A stretch of DNA of 6,343 nucleotides, from assembly GCA_030632525.1 (NCBI GenBank), contig DAOVUP010000103.1, positions 1 to 6,343 on the forward strand. The letters run 5' to 3'. This DNA is from Desulfobacteraceae bacterium (GTDB lineage: Bacteria; Desulfobacterota; DSM-4660; Desulfatiglandales; Desulfatiglandaceae). The notes under the pieces are model-generated. The model ran no database searches. It was not told where the DNA came from and was given only the letters and a program-made list of their open reading frames with translations. Position numbers and translations under genes: made by a program. Positions 5,902 to 6,343 of this stretch are shown one piece after another (position 1 is the first letter of the stretch; each line of letters starts with the position of its first letter).

Positions 5902-6343
5902 TTACGCGTTAAAAGGGGAGTCCGAGATCATTTCCAGAAAGGCCTCCACCCGTGTCCTCATCTGTCCCTCGGAGAGTGCACCCGAAACCTCAAGGCAGAG
6001 CGCCGGATAACCGTTCTCTTTCAATATCCGGGTGAGGGTCGGGATGTCAAAGAGGATCGGGTCGCAATATTTCGGGATCAGGAAGATAACGCCCTCCCCT
6101 CCGTAATCGCGGGCCGCCTGCAGCAACTGCCCGGCCTTACCTTCAGCCAGAGACCTGAGCGGCGCGGGCTGGGGCCCCATGAGACTCTCCACCAGCCGAT
6201 CCAGGGCATCGCCCCCCTCTAAATCCTCAATCCGTTCAAACCTGTATCTCATCCCGGTAGCCAGATCGTCCCAGACCACCAGTGCATTACTCTCTCTAAA
6301 TATGGAGAACAGATTGCCCCTCCCGGCGACCTCGTTTTCAAAA
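5902..6343 (-). CDS. 2-hydroxyacyl-CoA dehydratase D-component-like protein (3' part; 5' end outside window)
   Basis: The C-terminal 146 residues of a longer protein; the frame stays open to the right edge, so the GTG at 6279 is not the true start. The tail matches the HgdB/BcrC/FldC-type family: VVWDDLATGMRY near the left of the visible part, IPKYCDPILFDIPTLTRILKENG with a probable cluster-ligand Cys (codon 6064-6066), and the closing SEGQMRTRVEAFLEM. Members carry an iron-sulfur cluster and, with an ATP-driven activator protein, take part in radical dehydration of 2-hydroxyacyl-CoA or in benzoyl-CoA reduction, in strict anaerobes. Family length is usually about 370-430 residues, so roughly a third is seen. 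Which subunit or substrate applies cannot be decided; partner and activator genes should lie to the right. The stop is 4 bases from the M24 stop, with no separate terminator visible. Confidence 0.82.
   Translation of the reverse strand, partial: FENEVAGRGNLFSIFRESNALVVWDDLATGMRYRFERIEDLEGGDALDRLVESLMGPQPAPLRSLAEGKAGQLLQAARDYGGEGVIFLIPKYCDPILFDIPTLTRILKENGYPALCLEVSGALSEGQMRTRVEAFLEMISDSPFNA

Overview
The window looks like a chromosomal segment from an anaerobic Gram-negative bacterium, most likely of the Desulfobacterota (former Deltaproteobacteria). The grounds are: a lipopolysaccharide heptose kinase (so an outer membrane), the gene order heptose kinase - DUF4416 - yicC - remA/DUF370 - gmk, which I associate with that group, an oxygen-sensitive 4Fe-4S quinolinate synthase, and the tail of a 2-hydroxyacyl-CoA dehydratase-type protein, a family of strict anaerobes. 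The lineage call is inference from gene content; no rRNA or other marker is present.

Layout: (1) Positions 1-139 hold a 7-bp-period tandem repeat at the very edge (1-37), a good sigma70-type promoter (50-78) and the leader of the first gene. (2) Positions 140-3455 are a tight five-gene plus-strand operon: rfaE1, a DUF4416 gene, yicC (TTG start), remA and gmk. Gaps run from an 8-nt overlap to 14 nt. (3) Positions 3505-3663 are an inverted-repeat, MITE-like element of 159 bp between the convergent gmk and nadA; the stop codon and last codons of nadA lie inside its right terminal repeat. (4) nadA (minus strand, 3653-4609) and an M24/Xaa-Pro-type peptidase gene (plus, 4710-5897) diverge from a 100-bp region that appears to hold two overlapping, oppositely directed promoters. 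(5) Four bases after the peptidase gene, and convergent with it, is the 3' part of a 2-hydroxyacyl-CoA dehydratase-like gene that runs off the right edge.

How the genes fit together: the first operon joins envelope sugar synthesis (heptose kinase), guanine nucleotide supply (Gmk), an RNase-type protein (YicC), a DNA-binding regulator family (RemA) and one protein of unknown function (DUF4416). The right half is a set of separate metabolic units (NAD synthesis, peptide or amide turnover, anaerobic acyl-CoA chemistry) with no obvious shared pathway. All complete genes keep their key residues and none looks broken. I see no CRISPR array, prophage, tRNA, rRNA or convincing new defence or mobile system. 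The most interesting non-coding item is the MITE-like element fused to the end of nadA.
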